64,000 nucleotides of DNA from Citricoccus alkalitolerans (GTDB lineage Bacteria; Actinomycetota; Actinomycetes; Actinomycetales; Micrococcaceae): contig NZ_BAAALH010000001.1 of NCBI RefSeq assembly GCF_039528175.1, forward strand, positions 744,001 to 808,000, in the 5' to 3' direction. This document shows positions 50,868 to 59,832 of this stretch, one piece after another. A program made the position numbers and the translations under genes. Position 1 is the first letter of the stretch. Every line of letters begins with the position of its first letter. The notes under the pieces were generated by a model. The model did not search any database. It saw nothing but the letters and a program-made list of their open reading frames with translations, and was not told where the DNA came from.

Positions 50868-51673
50868 GTACGGCCACCCACGCCCGGGTACGGGACGCCG
50901 ACGTCGTGACACAGACCCCGCCTGCCCCCGGCCGCCGCGGGTGGGTGGGATATCTGACGATGCCCCTGATCCTGGCCGCCGTGCTGGTCTCGCTGTACCT
51001 CTACGTCACCGGTCAGGAGCTGGACTCGATCGAGGCACGCTCACTGAACGCCAATGCCCTCTCCACGGCGGTGGGAGAGCACGTGGCGCTGACGGCGGTG
51101 TCCACCGTGATCACGCTGGTGATCGCGGTCCCCCTGGGGATCGTGCTGACCAGGCCCTTCACACGCCGGGTCCGTCCGTTCATCATCACCCTCCTGACCC
51201 TGGGCCAGGCGGTGCCGACGATCTCCGTCCTGGTGCTGTTGGCCGTGATGTTCCTGTTCCTCGGATTCCAGGCCGCGATCGTCGGCCTGGTGCTCTATGC
51301 GATCATCCCGGTGCTGCTGAACACCATGGTCGGGCTGGAACAGGTGGACGAGAACGTGCTCGAGGCAGGGAAGGGCATGGGACTGTCCCGGTTCCAGGTC
51401 CTGCGCCGCCTGGAGCTTCCCCTGGCCGTGCCCGTGATCCTGGCCGGTGTCCGCACCGCCCTGGTGATCAACGTGGGCACGGCAACATTGGCGACCTACA
51501 TCAACGGCGGTGGACTGGGTGACATCATCATGGCCGGACTGTCCACCAACCGGGTGCTGGTCCAGGTGGTCGGGGCCGTGTTGACGTCCGTGCTGGCCCT
51601 GCTCATCGACTACCTCGCCGGACTGGCAGAGGACACCCTGCAGCCCAAGGGTCTCCGGTCACGCCGGGCCTGA
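50864..51673 (+). CDS. Osmoprotectant ABC transporter permease, second subunit
   Basis: 269 aa. ProW/OpuCD-like permease with a basic N-terminus and about six helices; EAA loop LEAGKGMGLSRFQVLRRLELPLAVPV and INVGTATLATYINGGGLGD are characteristic. Starts in an ATGA overlap with the ATPase gene. Confidence 0.93.
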   Translation: MSTATHARVRDADVVTQTPPAPGRRGWVGYLTMPLILAAVLVSLYLYVTGQELDSIEARSLNANALSTAVGEHVALTAVSTVITLVIAVPLGIVLTRPFTRRVRPFIITLLTLGQAVPTISVLVLLAVMFLFLGFQAAIVGLVLYAIIPVLLNTMVGLEQVDENVLEAGKGMGLSRFQVLRRLELPLAVPVILAGVRTALVINVGTATLATYINGGGLGDIIMAGLSTNRVLVQVVGAVLTSVLALLIDYLAGLAEDTLQPKGLRSRRA

Positions 51674-51719
51674 ACGGCGGCACCGCCCACTTCTGGCCCC
51701 TCCACGTGACCGCACCCGA

Positions 51720-51749
51720 ATCGCACTGACCAGACCCTGATCGCACTGA
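51720..51749 (+). repeat. 20-bp-spaced ATCGCACTGA repeats before the solute-binding gene
   Basis: ATCGCACTGA occurs at 51720-51729 and again at 51740-51749, exactly two helical turns apart, just before the GAGGAG ribosome site of the binding-protein gene. It resembles in style the phased CTGAAC array at 44329-44374. Confidence 0.4.
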
Positions 51750-51762
51750 AATGAGGAGATAC

Positions 51763-52710
51763 ATGAGAAACGCACTGAGGCGCAGGTCCACGCTGGGCAT
51801 TGGCCTGACGGGCATGGCCGCGCTACTGCTGACCGGCTGTGGTGGTGGCGACGGCGCCGCTGACAGCGCCAACGCCGGCAAGCTGGACGGGGCTGAGCTC
51901 ACCGCCGGCTCGAAGGAGTTCACCGAGTCCGTCATCCTCTCTCAGATCACCGCGCTTGCCCTGGAGGACGCGGGGGCCAGTATCGAGGACCAGACCGGGA
52001 TCTCGGGCAGTGCTACCGTCCGTGAGGCGCTGGAGACGGACCAGATCGACTTCTACTGGGACTACACCGGCACCGGCTGGGTGAACGTCCTCGGCAATAC
52101 CACCGAGGAGGTCCCGGAAGATCTGTTCGCGGCGGTCTCGGAGGCGGATGCGGAGAACGGCATCGCCTGGCTGGACGCGGCACCCTTCGAGAACACCTAC
52201 CGGATCGCGGTCAAGCAGGACTTCGCAGACGAGAACTCCCTGGTCACGCAGTCCGACGCCGCGGAGTTCATCAACGCCAACCCGGACCAGGCTCGCGTCT
52301 GCGCGGCCAGTGAGTTCATCAACCGTGATGACGGGCTGCCCGGCCTGGAGGAGACGTACGGTTTCGAGTTCTCCGAGGTGGTCGAGCTGGAGTTGAACCT
52401 GATCTACACCCAGGTCGGGGACACCTGCGAGTTCGGCGAGGTCTTCTCCACGGACGCCCGCGTCGCCTCGAACGACATGCTGGTCCTGGAGGACGACCAG
52501 CAGTTCTTCGTCGAGTACCAGGGCGCCATGACCCTGCGCCAGGAGACCCTGGACGAGTACCCGGCGATCGCAGAGATCATGGCCCCGATCTCGGAGAAGC
52601 TCACCAACGAGACGATGATGGAGCTCAACGGCAAGGTGGACACCGACGGTGAGGACCCGCAGGATGTCGCCGAGGAGTGGCTCCAGGACGAGGGACTCCT
52701 CGGCGGCTGA
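51763..52710 (+). CDS. Osmoprotectant ABC transporter substrate-binding lipoprotein (OpuAC/OsmF type)
   Basis: 315 aa. Signal peptide with lipobox LLLTGC (Cys26), so anchored outside the membrane. The mature protein begins the OpuAC fold with LTAGSKEFTESVILSQIT and SATVREALETDQIDFYWDYTGTGW, typical of quaternary-amine binders. Start ATG 51763 after GAGGAG; an in-frame ATG at 51751 would overlap that site. Last gene of the four-gene importer. Confidence 0.94.
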   Translation: MRNALRRRSTLGIGLTGMAALLLTGCGGGDGAADSANAGKLDGAELTAGSKEFTESVILSQITALALEDAGASIEDQTGISGSATVREALETDQIDFYWDYTGTGWVNVLGNTTEEVPEDLFAAVSEADAENGIAWLDAAPFENTYRIAVKQDFADENSLVTQSDAAEFINANPDQARVCAASEFINRDDGLPGLEETYGFEFSEVVELELNLIYTQVGDTCEFGEVFSTDARVASNDMLVLEDDQQFFVEYQGAMTLRQETLDEYPAIAEIMAPISEKLTNETMMELNGKVDTDGEDPQDVAEEWLQDEGLLGG

Positions 52711-52739
52711 CCGCTCCCTTCCAGATCGCCCCACGCCAT

Positions 52740-52789
52740 CGTCGGCCGGTTCCCGGAGACCTGATCAGGCCTCTGGGAACCGGCCGACG
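52740..52789. terminator. Bidirectional terminator overlapping the 3' end of the asnB-like gene
   Basis: CGTCGGCCGGTTCCC and its exact complement form a 15-bp stem that extends through a G-T pair and one mismatch into CCTGATCAGG. It serves the ABC operon on the plus strand. The right arm encodes the last seven or eight residues of the convergent asparagine-synthase-like gene, whose stop codon (52765-52767) lies in the loop region. Confidence 0.8.
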
Positions 52790-54288
52790 GTCTCCTGCGC
52801 GTTGACGCCGTGCAGGACCGTGTCGAACATCCGGTAGTAGGCCAGTTCCTCCCGGGTGCGCACCGGAGGGATGAGGGCGTGCGCCTCGGCCGCCAGCTCG
52901 TCGTCGCTGACGGTGCGGCCGAAGTGCTCGCCCAGGACATCGTTCATGCCGGTGCCCTCACCGAACTGCTCCTTGCGGCGCCAGAGCACCTCGTCCGGCA
53001 GCCAGCCGTCGAAGGCCTGGCGCAGCAGCCACTTGGCCGGACGGTCCCGCCCCACCAGCTTCCATTCCGGGGGGAGAGCCATCGCCAGTTCCACCATGTC
53101 CAGGTCCAGGAACGGCAGGCGGGGCTCCACCCCGAGCGCACCTGCCACGCGGTCCACCCGTTGCAGACCGCCGATATGCATGCCCTGCAGGGTCTCCAGC
53201 AGTTCCGCGTGCAATTCGGATCCGTCACGGTGGTGCCCGTAGTGGGTGTAACCAGCGAAGAGCTCGTCGGCGCCCTCGCCCACGAGGACGATCTTGACGT
53301 GCAGGGACGCGAGGCGGGAGACGAAGTAATTGGGCACCGCTGAATGCACGAGTTTCGGATCGAAGGACTCGAGTCCGGCGACGACCTCGGGCACCGCCTC
53401 GACGGCGTCCTGGGCGGTGTAGACCAGCTCGTGGTGGTCCGTGCCGCAATGCTCGGCCACGATCCGGGCGGCGGCGAGATCCCCGCTGCCCTCGAGTCCG
53501 ACGGCAAAGGTCTTCAGCGGTGCTGACGCCCAGTCGCCGCGTCGGGCGGCGATGGCGGTGATGATGCTGGAGTCCACGCCACCGGACAACAGCACCCCGG
53601 GACGCTGCCGGCTGGCCAGGCTGCGGTCCACGGCCCGGATCAGGGTCTCGCGCAGGGCATCGAACACCCAGGCCGGCGGCTCGTCGTCCGCGGATCTGCT
53701 CTGCAGGAGCACCGGCGTGGTGCCGGGGAAGCGCCGAATGGGTTTGAGCCCCTCCTGCGGGGTCCAGCAGTGTCCCGGCGGAAAGGGCCGCACGGCGGGG
53801 CGCTGGTCCTCGTCGAAGGCCTTCAGTTCCGAGGCGAACACCACCGTCTCGCCCTCGTGTACCCAGTACAGCGGAGCCAGCCCGAGGATGTCACGGGCCG
53901 CGGCGAAGCGGCCGTCCGCGCCGGCGACCACGAGGGCGAAGGGTCCCCACAGGTGTTCGAAGGCCTCGTCTCCGTACTCCTCGACGAGGACGATCGCGGT
54001 CTCCAGGTCCGAGTCGGTCCGGAAACGCCCTTCACCCAGCCGCTCGCGGATCCGGCGGTGATTGTGGATCATGCCGTCCCCGACGACCCAGAGCCCGCCG
54101 TCCCGTCCGCCGGACAACGGCTGGTCACCGGAGACCGGGTCGACGATGGACAGATACCTGCTGCCGAGCCAGGACCGGCCCAGTTCCCGACTGCCCGCCC
54201 CGTCCGGGCCGCGGTGGGCCAGCCGGTCCAGCATCCGCTGGCCGCGGCGGGGATCGAAGGAACCATGGGCTGCGACTACACCTGACAT
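52765..54288 (-). CDS. asnB: Asparagine synthase-like protein with Ser in place of catalytic Cys2
   Basis: 507 aa. N-terminal class II glutamine amidotransferase fold (LDRLAHRGPDG, GRSWLGSRYLSIVD, GDGMIHNHRRIRE) and C-terminal synthetase domain with the PP-loop LLSGGVDSSIITAIAA and VLVGEGADELFAGYTHYG. In glutamine-dependent AsnB the residue after Met is the nucleophile Cys (MCGI). Here the start is MSGVVAAHGS, with Ser2, so glutamine hydrolysis may be lost or altered and ammonia may be used directly. The ATG at 54288 is well placed (GGTGGAT upstream) and no other start gives a Cys. Substrate aspartate is inferred from family only. Confidence 0.85.
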   Translation of the reverse strand: MSGVVAAHGSFDPRRGQRMLDRLAHRGPDGAGSRELGRSWLGSRYLSIVDPVSGDQPLSGGRDGGLWVVGDGMIHNHRRIRERLGEGRFRTDSDLETAIVLVEEYGDEAFEHLWGPFALVVAGADGRFAAARDILGLAPLYWVHEGETVVFASELKAFDEDQRPAVRPFPPGHCWTPQEGLKPIRRFPGTTPVLLQSRSADDEPPAWVFDALRETLIRAVDRSLASRQRPGVLLSGGVDSSIITAIAARRGDWASAPLKTFAVGLEGSGDLAAARIVAEHCGTDHHELVYTAQDAVEAVPEVVAGLESFDPKLVHSAVPNYFVSRLASLHVKIVLVGEGADELFAGYTHYGHHRDGSELHAELLETLQGMHIGGLQRVDRVAGALGVEPRLPFLDLDMVELAMALPPEWKLVGRDRPAKWLLRQAFDGWLPDEVLWRRKEQFGEGTGMNDVLGEHFGRTVSDDELAAEAHALIPPVRTREELAYYRMFDTVLHGVNAQETVGRFPEA

Positions 54289-54353
54289 GGATATCCACCC
54301 CTGATCGAGAAAACCGGTACGTCTGCTTCCAGCCTAGTCTTCCAGGACGCCCC

Positions 54354-56598
54354 TCAGTCCTCCAGGATCACCAGCTGCCGGGTGGCCCTGCTCATGGCCA
54401 CGTACCGGTCCACCGCACCCTCGGTCCCGGTACCGAAGTCCCGCGGGTCGACCAGGATCACCAGGTCGAACTCGAGGCCCCTGGCCAGGGCGGGGGTCAG
54501 GGACCGCACCCGGCCCCGCAGAGCCATCGGCGTCCTGCCCTGAACCGCGCCGGCCGCGGCGGCCCCGTCCGCACTGATCACGACGGCGGTGCCCTCGCCT
54601 TGGTCGTGTTGTTCCAGCCAGGCCTCCAGCACCTGGCCCAGCTCGTCCACCGTGCCGTGGCGCCCCGCGTTTCCCGAGGCCCGGACCGAGGTCGGCACGT
54701 TGGCATCCGGAATCTCGGCCCGGATCACGGGGGCCGCCTCCTCCATGACCTCTTCGGGTGTGCGGTAGTTGATCGTGAGCGTGGCGATCTCCACCGTCCC
54801 GACCCCGACGCGCTCCAGCCGTTGCCGCCAGCTCTCGGTGAACCCGCGCCGGGCCTGGGCGCGGTCCCCGACGATGGTGAGGCTCCGGGACGGACACCGG
54901 TCCAGCAGCATCTGCCACTCGGCGTCGGTGAGTTCCTGCGCCTCGTCCACCACGATGTGCTCGAAAGGCCCCGTCAGCAGGTCACGGGCTTCCGCCGGCA
55001 GGTCCTCGTCGACGACGAGTCTGTCCCGGATGTCCTCGGTCTTCAGGGACGCCATCTCCTGCAGGTCGGAGTCGTCGGCGGCCACCAGTTCGTCGATCAC
55101 CCGATCCATGGCGGCCTGGTTCCGCTCGCGCGCCCGGTCGCGTGCATGGCGCTTCCGGGCTGCCTCCGGATCGCCGATGCGGCGGCGGGCCGCGTCAAGG
55201 ATCGGCAGGTCGGACAGTGTCCACGCTTGAGGATCCGCGCGGTGCAGGGAGCGCACCTCGGCCGGCTCCAGCGCCGGGGCGCACCTGGACAGGTAGGCGG
55301 GCACCGTGTGCAGGTCTCCGACGATCTCCTCGGGACGCAGCACAGGCCAGGCCCGGTCGAAGGTAGCCCGCAGGTCACGGTTCCCCTCGAAGGACCGGTA
55401 CAGCAGCTGGGTGGACGGCCCCCCGTTCTCCTCGTCCTGGGCGGAGTTCCGGTCCATCGCGGTGCTGTGGGTTTCCACCAGGATGTGGAGCAGAGCCGTC
55501 CAGACGTCCTCCCGGGCCTCGTTGTGCGGGGTGCCGGAGTCGGGGGCGTCGAAGGCCTCGGCCCAATCCTCGGGATACAACCAGACCTCGTCCCAAGGCG
55601 TCTCCACCAGCAGAGGCTCGGCCGGAGGTTCCTCATACAGCCGGACCGCGGGCTCCACGGCGTCCACCAGGTCGCGGCGAGCCTTCAGATCGGCTACCTG
55701 CGGATCCGCCTCGGCGGGAGCCGACGCCCCCTCCGGGAGCAGGCCGCGCACCGTCGTCGTGAGCACCCCGTCCTCGCCGAGTGAGGGCAGCACGTCCGCG
55801 ACATAGGCGCTCGTGGGGGCCCACGACCAGTAGGCCGCCACGGTGGCGGCGCAGCCGCTCATCGGCGTAGAGCAGGTGTGCCGTGCGGTGCAGGGCGACG
55901 ACGGTCTTTCCGGTGCCCGGGCCGCCGTCGACCACGAGCGCCCCGCGCGAGCTGGCGCGGATGATCGCGTCCTGGCCCGCCTGGATGGTGCCGAGCACGT
56001 CCCGCATGCGCCCGGTCCGGTGGGCGCCGAGACTGGCGATGAAGGCGGACTGGTCGTCGAGTGCGGCGTGGGCCTGCAGCCCGCCCGACAGTCCCTCCGT
56101 GGTGAAGACCTCGTCCCAGTAGTCGGTGATGCGCCCGTGGCTCCACCGGTAGCGGCGGCGGCTGGCCAATCCGAGGGGATGGGCGTGGGTGGCGGCGAAG
56201 AACGGCTCAGCCGCAGGGGCGCGCCAGTCGATGAGCAGGCGGTGGCCATCAGCGTCGGTCAGGCCGGCGCGGCCCACGTAGACGGTGGTGCCGCTGCTGT
56301 CGGACGAGACCATCCGGCCCAGCACCAGGTCCAGACCGAACCGTTGGAACAGGAGTAGGCGTGAGGACAGCCGGCGGATCTCGGCATCCCGCGTCAAAGC
56401 GTACTCCCCGCGGCCACGTGGTTGCCGGCGCAGGGCGTCGAGGCGGCTGCCATCCTCGGCACGACGGCGGCCGAGGGCGGCGGCGATGGCCGCGAAGTGG
56501 GCGTCGTCGGCGGCCACCAGGTCCGGATCCGCCTTGGCGGCGAGGTGCTCCGGGAGGGCGAAGGCTGAGGTGCTGGTGCGCTGGTGGGCTGTGGTCAC
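54354..56598 (-). pseudogene. HelD-like superfamily 1 helicase/ATPase, frameshifted
   Basis: Two overlapping frames together make a HelD-type protein of about 748 residues. The N-terminal frame starts at GTG 56598 (GGAG upstream) and carries Walker A GGPGTGKTVVALHRTAHLLY. It ends being homologous at VVGPHER. The C-terminal frame resumes with YVADVLPSLGEDGVLT and contains DEAQELTDAEWQML, VGDRAQARRGF and YVAMSRATRQLVILED. The join is at about 55806-55812. Relative to the usual GPHxxYLAYVADV an 8-nt loss would explain it. HelD proteins release stalled RNA polymerase, and actinobacterial relatives give rifampicin tolerance. Either a real pseudogene or a sequencing error. Confidence 0.85.
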
Positions 56599-56733
56599 GG
56601 GACGGCTCCGATCTGATTCGACCCGGCGATTCTGGCAGCGCCGGGGGGCCTTGCGGCAAGGCCCCCGCTCGGGCATAGTCTGAAGACGGCGGAGGGGATC
56701 CGACCCCATTCGACCTCCCGGGGATCGGACACC

Positions 56734-57126
56734 ATGAACGGAACCACACTGCACCGGATCGCCCGGGACGTGGCCCTCCAATTCCCTGCCGTCACCGTGG
56801 ACCAGCCCTTCGGCCCGGATAACGACGTGTTCAAGGTCAAGGGCCGGATGTTCATGTTCCTGGCCGAACTGGGCGGCGAACCGATCGTCAACCTCAAGGT
56901 GGAGCCAGAAGACTCCGGCGCCCTGCGCCTGGCTCATCCCGAGATCACCCCCGGGTACCACATGAACAAGAGGCATTGGATCACCGTGACCGGTGGGGAC
57001 ACCATCACCGGCGGACTGGTCGGGGAACTCGTGCTTGATTCCTACCGCCTGGTGGTTGAGAAACTGCCACGGCACGCCCGCCCGGTGGACCCCGAGACCT
57101 TCGGCACCACCACCCCGGCCCGCTAG
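56734..57126 (+). CDS. MmcQ/YjbR-family protein
   Basis: 130 aa. Small cytoplasmic protein with the YjbR double-wing fold: FPAVTVDQPFGPDNDVFKVKGRMF, PIVNLKVEP, and PGYHMNKRHWITV. The family is sometimes called DNA-binding but its function is not established. TAGTCT at about 56676 may be the -10 box. Divergent from the helicase gene; 17 nt before the next gene. Confidence 0.88.
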   Translation: MNGTTLHRIARDVALQFPAVTVDQPFGPDNDVFKVKGRMFMFLAELGGEPIVNLKVEPEDSGALRLAHPEITPGYHMNKRHWITVTGGDTITGGLVGELVLDSYRLVVEKLPRHARPVDPETFGTTTPAR

Positions 57127-57143
57127 CGAGAGAGGGACCCATC

Positions 57144-57734
57144 ATGACCAGCATCGACCTCACCGAGAGCACGCGGAGGGTGGCGGCCGTGGTGCGCGGG
57201 ATCGAGGACGCGCATCACTATGCCCCCACGCCGTGCCCCCAGATGCCCGTCCACCTGCTCCTGGCGCATCTGCACGGCCTGGCCATCGCCTTCCGTGACG
57301 CCGCCCGCAAGATCGATGGACTGACCACCCACACGGCCCCGGACCCGTCGCGGCTGGAACTTCCGGAGGACTGGCGGGAGACCCTGCCGGCCGAGTTGGA
57401 GAACCTCGCCGCCGCCTGGAACGAGACGGGGGCACGCACCGGAACGACGACGGCCGGGGCGCAGACCATGCCCGCGGACGTGGCGGTGCTGGTCGCCCTC
57501 GACGAGGTCGTGCTGCACGGCTGGGACCTGGCGGTGGCCACCGGTCAGGACTATGCGGTGGAGCAGCAGGCGCTGGACGCCGTCGAGCAATTCTGCGCCG
57601 GGATCCCGGAGGAGCCGGGCGAACGGGAGGGGCTCTTCGGCCCTCGGGTCCCGGTGCCGGCAGAGGCACCCCAGCTGGATCGGGTGCTGGGCTTGTCCGG
57701 CCGCGATCCCGGGTGGCGGCCGCCGCATCACTGA
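57144..57734 (+). CDS. TIGR03086-family (DinB-like/mycothiol-dependent) metal-binding protein
   Basis: 196 aa. Four-helix DinB/maleylpyruvate-isomerase-like fold; metal-ligand His residues are in LLLAHLHGLAIAFRDAA and LDEVVLHGWDLAVATGQDY, and CPQMPVHLLL matches the TIGR03086 start. Members are often linked to mycothiol chemistry. AGGGACCC lies before the ATG. Probably co-transcribed with the YjbR gene. Confidence 0.85.
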   Translation: MTSIDLTESTRRVAAVVRGIEDAHHYAPTPCPQMPVHLLLAHLHGLAIAFRDAARKIDGLTTHTAPDPSRLELPEDWRETLPAELENLAAAWNETGARTGTTTAGAQTMPADVAVLVALDEVVLHGWDLAVATGQDYAVEQQALDAVEQFCAGIPEEPGEREGLFGPRVPVPAEAPQLDRVLGLSGRDPGWRPPHH

Positions 57735-57769
57735 GCAGCGAAACCATCTGCGGACCGGTGGCGCGGGGT

Positions 57770-58435
57770 CTACAGGTGCAGGCGTTTGGCGAGCTCGTGG
57801 CGGACCTGCCGACCCCGTCCGAGCTGCAGCAGCCCCAGGGCGAGCAGGCTGAGAGCACCGCAGATCGCGGACGGCAGCGGGGTCGTCACCCATCCGAAGA
57901 CGAGGAACCCGAGCGGTGCCAGGCCCAGGAGCACCGTCAGGCCGCTGTAGACGATGTGCTCGCCGACCTCGATGCGCATCACCCGGACCGTGATCAGCAG
58001 GGCGACGATCGACGAGGCGCAGACGATGGGCACCGCGTAGGTCAGCGACCAGCCGAGCCACCCCGTGAGGTAGTCCCAGTACACGCAGACCAGGCCCACG
58101 AGCACTACGAGGTACACGGTGCTCTTGGCGAGATTGCGCCGCTTGCGTACAGCCATCAACACCACCAGCCACATGGCGCTGACGCCCAGCCACACGGAGC
58201 GCAGCACACCAATGCCGTCCAGGTCCCGGCTGAACAGCAGTTGGGCCGTGAACGACCCGAGGATGACCGCGATCGAGGCCAGGAAGAGGGCCCTCAGGAC
58301 TCGACGCCGGGAGAACTGGAGGGGCACCGCGGGGAACGGACTCGGGGTGACATCGCCTGAGGTCGGGGCCGCGCACAGGGGGCAGTGGTTCCAGGCGCCC
58401 TCGATGTCCACAGCGCACTCCGGGCAGCGCCTCAT
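57770..58435 (-). CDS. Zinc-ribbon membrane protein (DUF6320-like)
   Basis: 221 aa. N-terminal zinc ribbon with Cys4/Cys7 and Cys18/Cys21 (MRRCPECAVD...NHCPLCAAP), then six hydrophobic helices. Last gene of a three-gene minus-strand operon; its ATG overlaps the acyltransferase stop by 4 nt. Similar zinc-ribbon membrane proteins accompany acyltransferase/esterase pairs in other Gram-positive bacteria, as far as I recall, so it may help place those enzymes at the membrane. No catalytic role is visible. Confidence 0.75.
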   Translation of the reverse strand: MRRCPECAVDIEGAWNHCPLCAAPTSGDVTPSPFPAVPLQFSRRRVLRALFLASIAVILGSFTAQLLFSRDLDGIGVLRSVWLGVSAMWLVVLMAVRKRRNLAKSTVYLVVLVGLVCVYWDYLTGWLGWSLTYAVPIVCASSIVALLITVRVMRIEVGEHIVYSGLTVLLGLAPLGFLVFGWVTTPLPSAICGALSLLALGLLQLGRGRQVRHELAKRLHL

Positions 58436-59832
58436 GCCTCCACCTCGGTCTCTACCCCGGTCTCCACCAACCTGAGCTCCTCCTCGGTGACTCTGGCGGC
58501 GGACACGGATACCGCGATCCCGCGGTCGGTGAGGTGCCGGGCGTATTCCCTGATGTGTCCCGTCTCGGTGAACGGTGAGGAAAAGCTGATCGTGAGCAGG
58601 CCGGCGTGGGAGACGGCGCAGAACTGGGGGCGGGCCGCCGAGACGTGGAGCAGCATGCGGCCCACGTGGGAGTCGACCGGGTCAGGCAGGCTGACGCGGC
58701 CCATGTTCGAGATCGCGACGGTCAGGCTGCGGTTGTTGATCCGATTGACCAGTCCCAGGATCAGGTCCTTGAGCGGCCGTGGCACCACCCTCAACACGGG
58801 AGTCCGCTCGAAGCGGATGAAGCGCCGCAGTTTTCGCTCCAGGGCCTCCGGGGTGGCTTTCGGTCGGAACTGGCCCTCCAGCTGGCGGGCGACGGAGCCG
58901 ACGTCGTCCTCGCCCTCGCCGTAGGTGTGCTCCACCCGGACGGCCGCGAAGAAGTTCCGTGCCGACGTCGACGGGAAGAACTGGCGGAGGTTCACCGGCA
59001 CCGAGACGGCAAGGGTGCGGTTCCGGCCCAGCCCGCCCGAGGACCGGCGGACGGACTCGAAGAAGAGGGCGGTCAGGTACATGGTGAGCGAGACACCCTC
59101 GGCCCGGGCCAAACTGAGCACGTCCCGGGCAGGCAGGGTGAGTTCGACGGCGCGGGTGCGGTGGTCTGGTGTGCGGGTGCCTCTGACCCGGTGCACGCGC
59201 TTCCGCGGGTGCCGGGCGGTTCCGGTGCCGGGAGCCCGTCCCTGGCGACGCCGGCGGAAATAGTGCGCGAAGCTGTCGGCGGTCAGCTCGTGGACCGGAG
59301 GCTCGTGGAGTCGGCCGGCCGGTGCCGTGCCGTTGGGCTCCGCACTCGGCTGTTCGATGGCCGCAGCCTCGGCGCCGGTCTCGCGGGATGCCCCGAGCGC
59401 ACGGCCGGCCTCCGGGTAGCGCAACCCGAGGTAGGCGGTCACCAGGTCGGAGAGGAACCACAACGCCCCGGTGCCGTCGGAGAGCGCGTGGAAGACCTCG
59501 AGGTTGATGCGCCGACGATGATGCAGCACGCGGAACAGAAGGGTGCGCCGGTCCGCCTGATAGATCGGGGCACAGGTGTGCTGTACCTCCGAGCTGACGA
59601 TGGGACGCAGGTCGCTGTCCTGCAGGTAGTACCAGAACACGCCGCGCCGCAGTACCGCACGGTACAGCGGATACCGGTCGTACGTGGCGTCCAGTGCCTC
59701 TTGCAGCAGGTGCGGATCCACCTCGTGGTCCGTTTCCGCGCTGAGGCGGAACACCTTGGGATCGGCATCGGTCCGCGCCGCCAGGAAGATGTTGGAGGCG
59801 TTGTCCAGCCGCGCCCAGGTCTGCCCGGTCAT
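58432..59832 (-). CDS. Condensation-domain-like/alcohol O-acetyltransferase family protein
   Basis: 466 aa, CoA-dependent acyltransferase fold of the condensation/PapA/AATase group. The active-site HxxxDG motif is HALSDG at residues 115-120. Later landmarks are VSVPVNLRQFFPSTSARNF and ISNMGRVSLPD, both typical of the second half of this fold. A Pro/Arg-rich insert (about 165-225) separates the halves. Probably esterifies a lipid or alcohol; substrate unknown. Overlaps its neighbours by 4 nt on each side. Confidence 0.8.
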   Translation of the reverse strand: MTGQTWARLDNASNIFLAARTDADPKVFRLSAETDHEVDPHLLQEALDATYDRYPLYRAVLRRGVFWYYLQDSDLRPIVSSEVQHTCAPIYQADRRTLLFRVLHHRRRINLEVFHALSDGTGALWFLSDLVTAYLGLRYPEAGRALGASRETGAEAAAIEQPSAEPNGTAPAGRLHEPPVHELTADSFAHYFRRRRQGRAPGTGTARHPRKRVHRVRGTRTPDHRTRAVELTLPARDVLSLARAEGVSLTMYLTALFFESVRRSSGGLGRNRTLAVSVPVNLRQFFPSTSARNFFAAVRVEHTYGEGEDDVGSVARQLEGQFRPKATPEALERKLRRFIRFERTPVLRVVPRPLKDLILGLVNRINNRSLTVAISNMGRVSLPDPVDSHVGRMLLHVSAARPQFCAVSHAGLLTISFSSPFTETGHIREYARHLTDRGIAVSVSAARVTEEELRLVETGVETEVEA

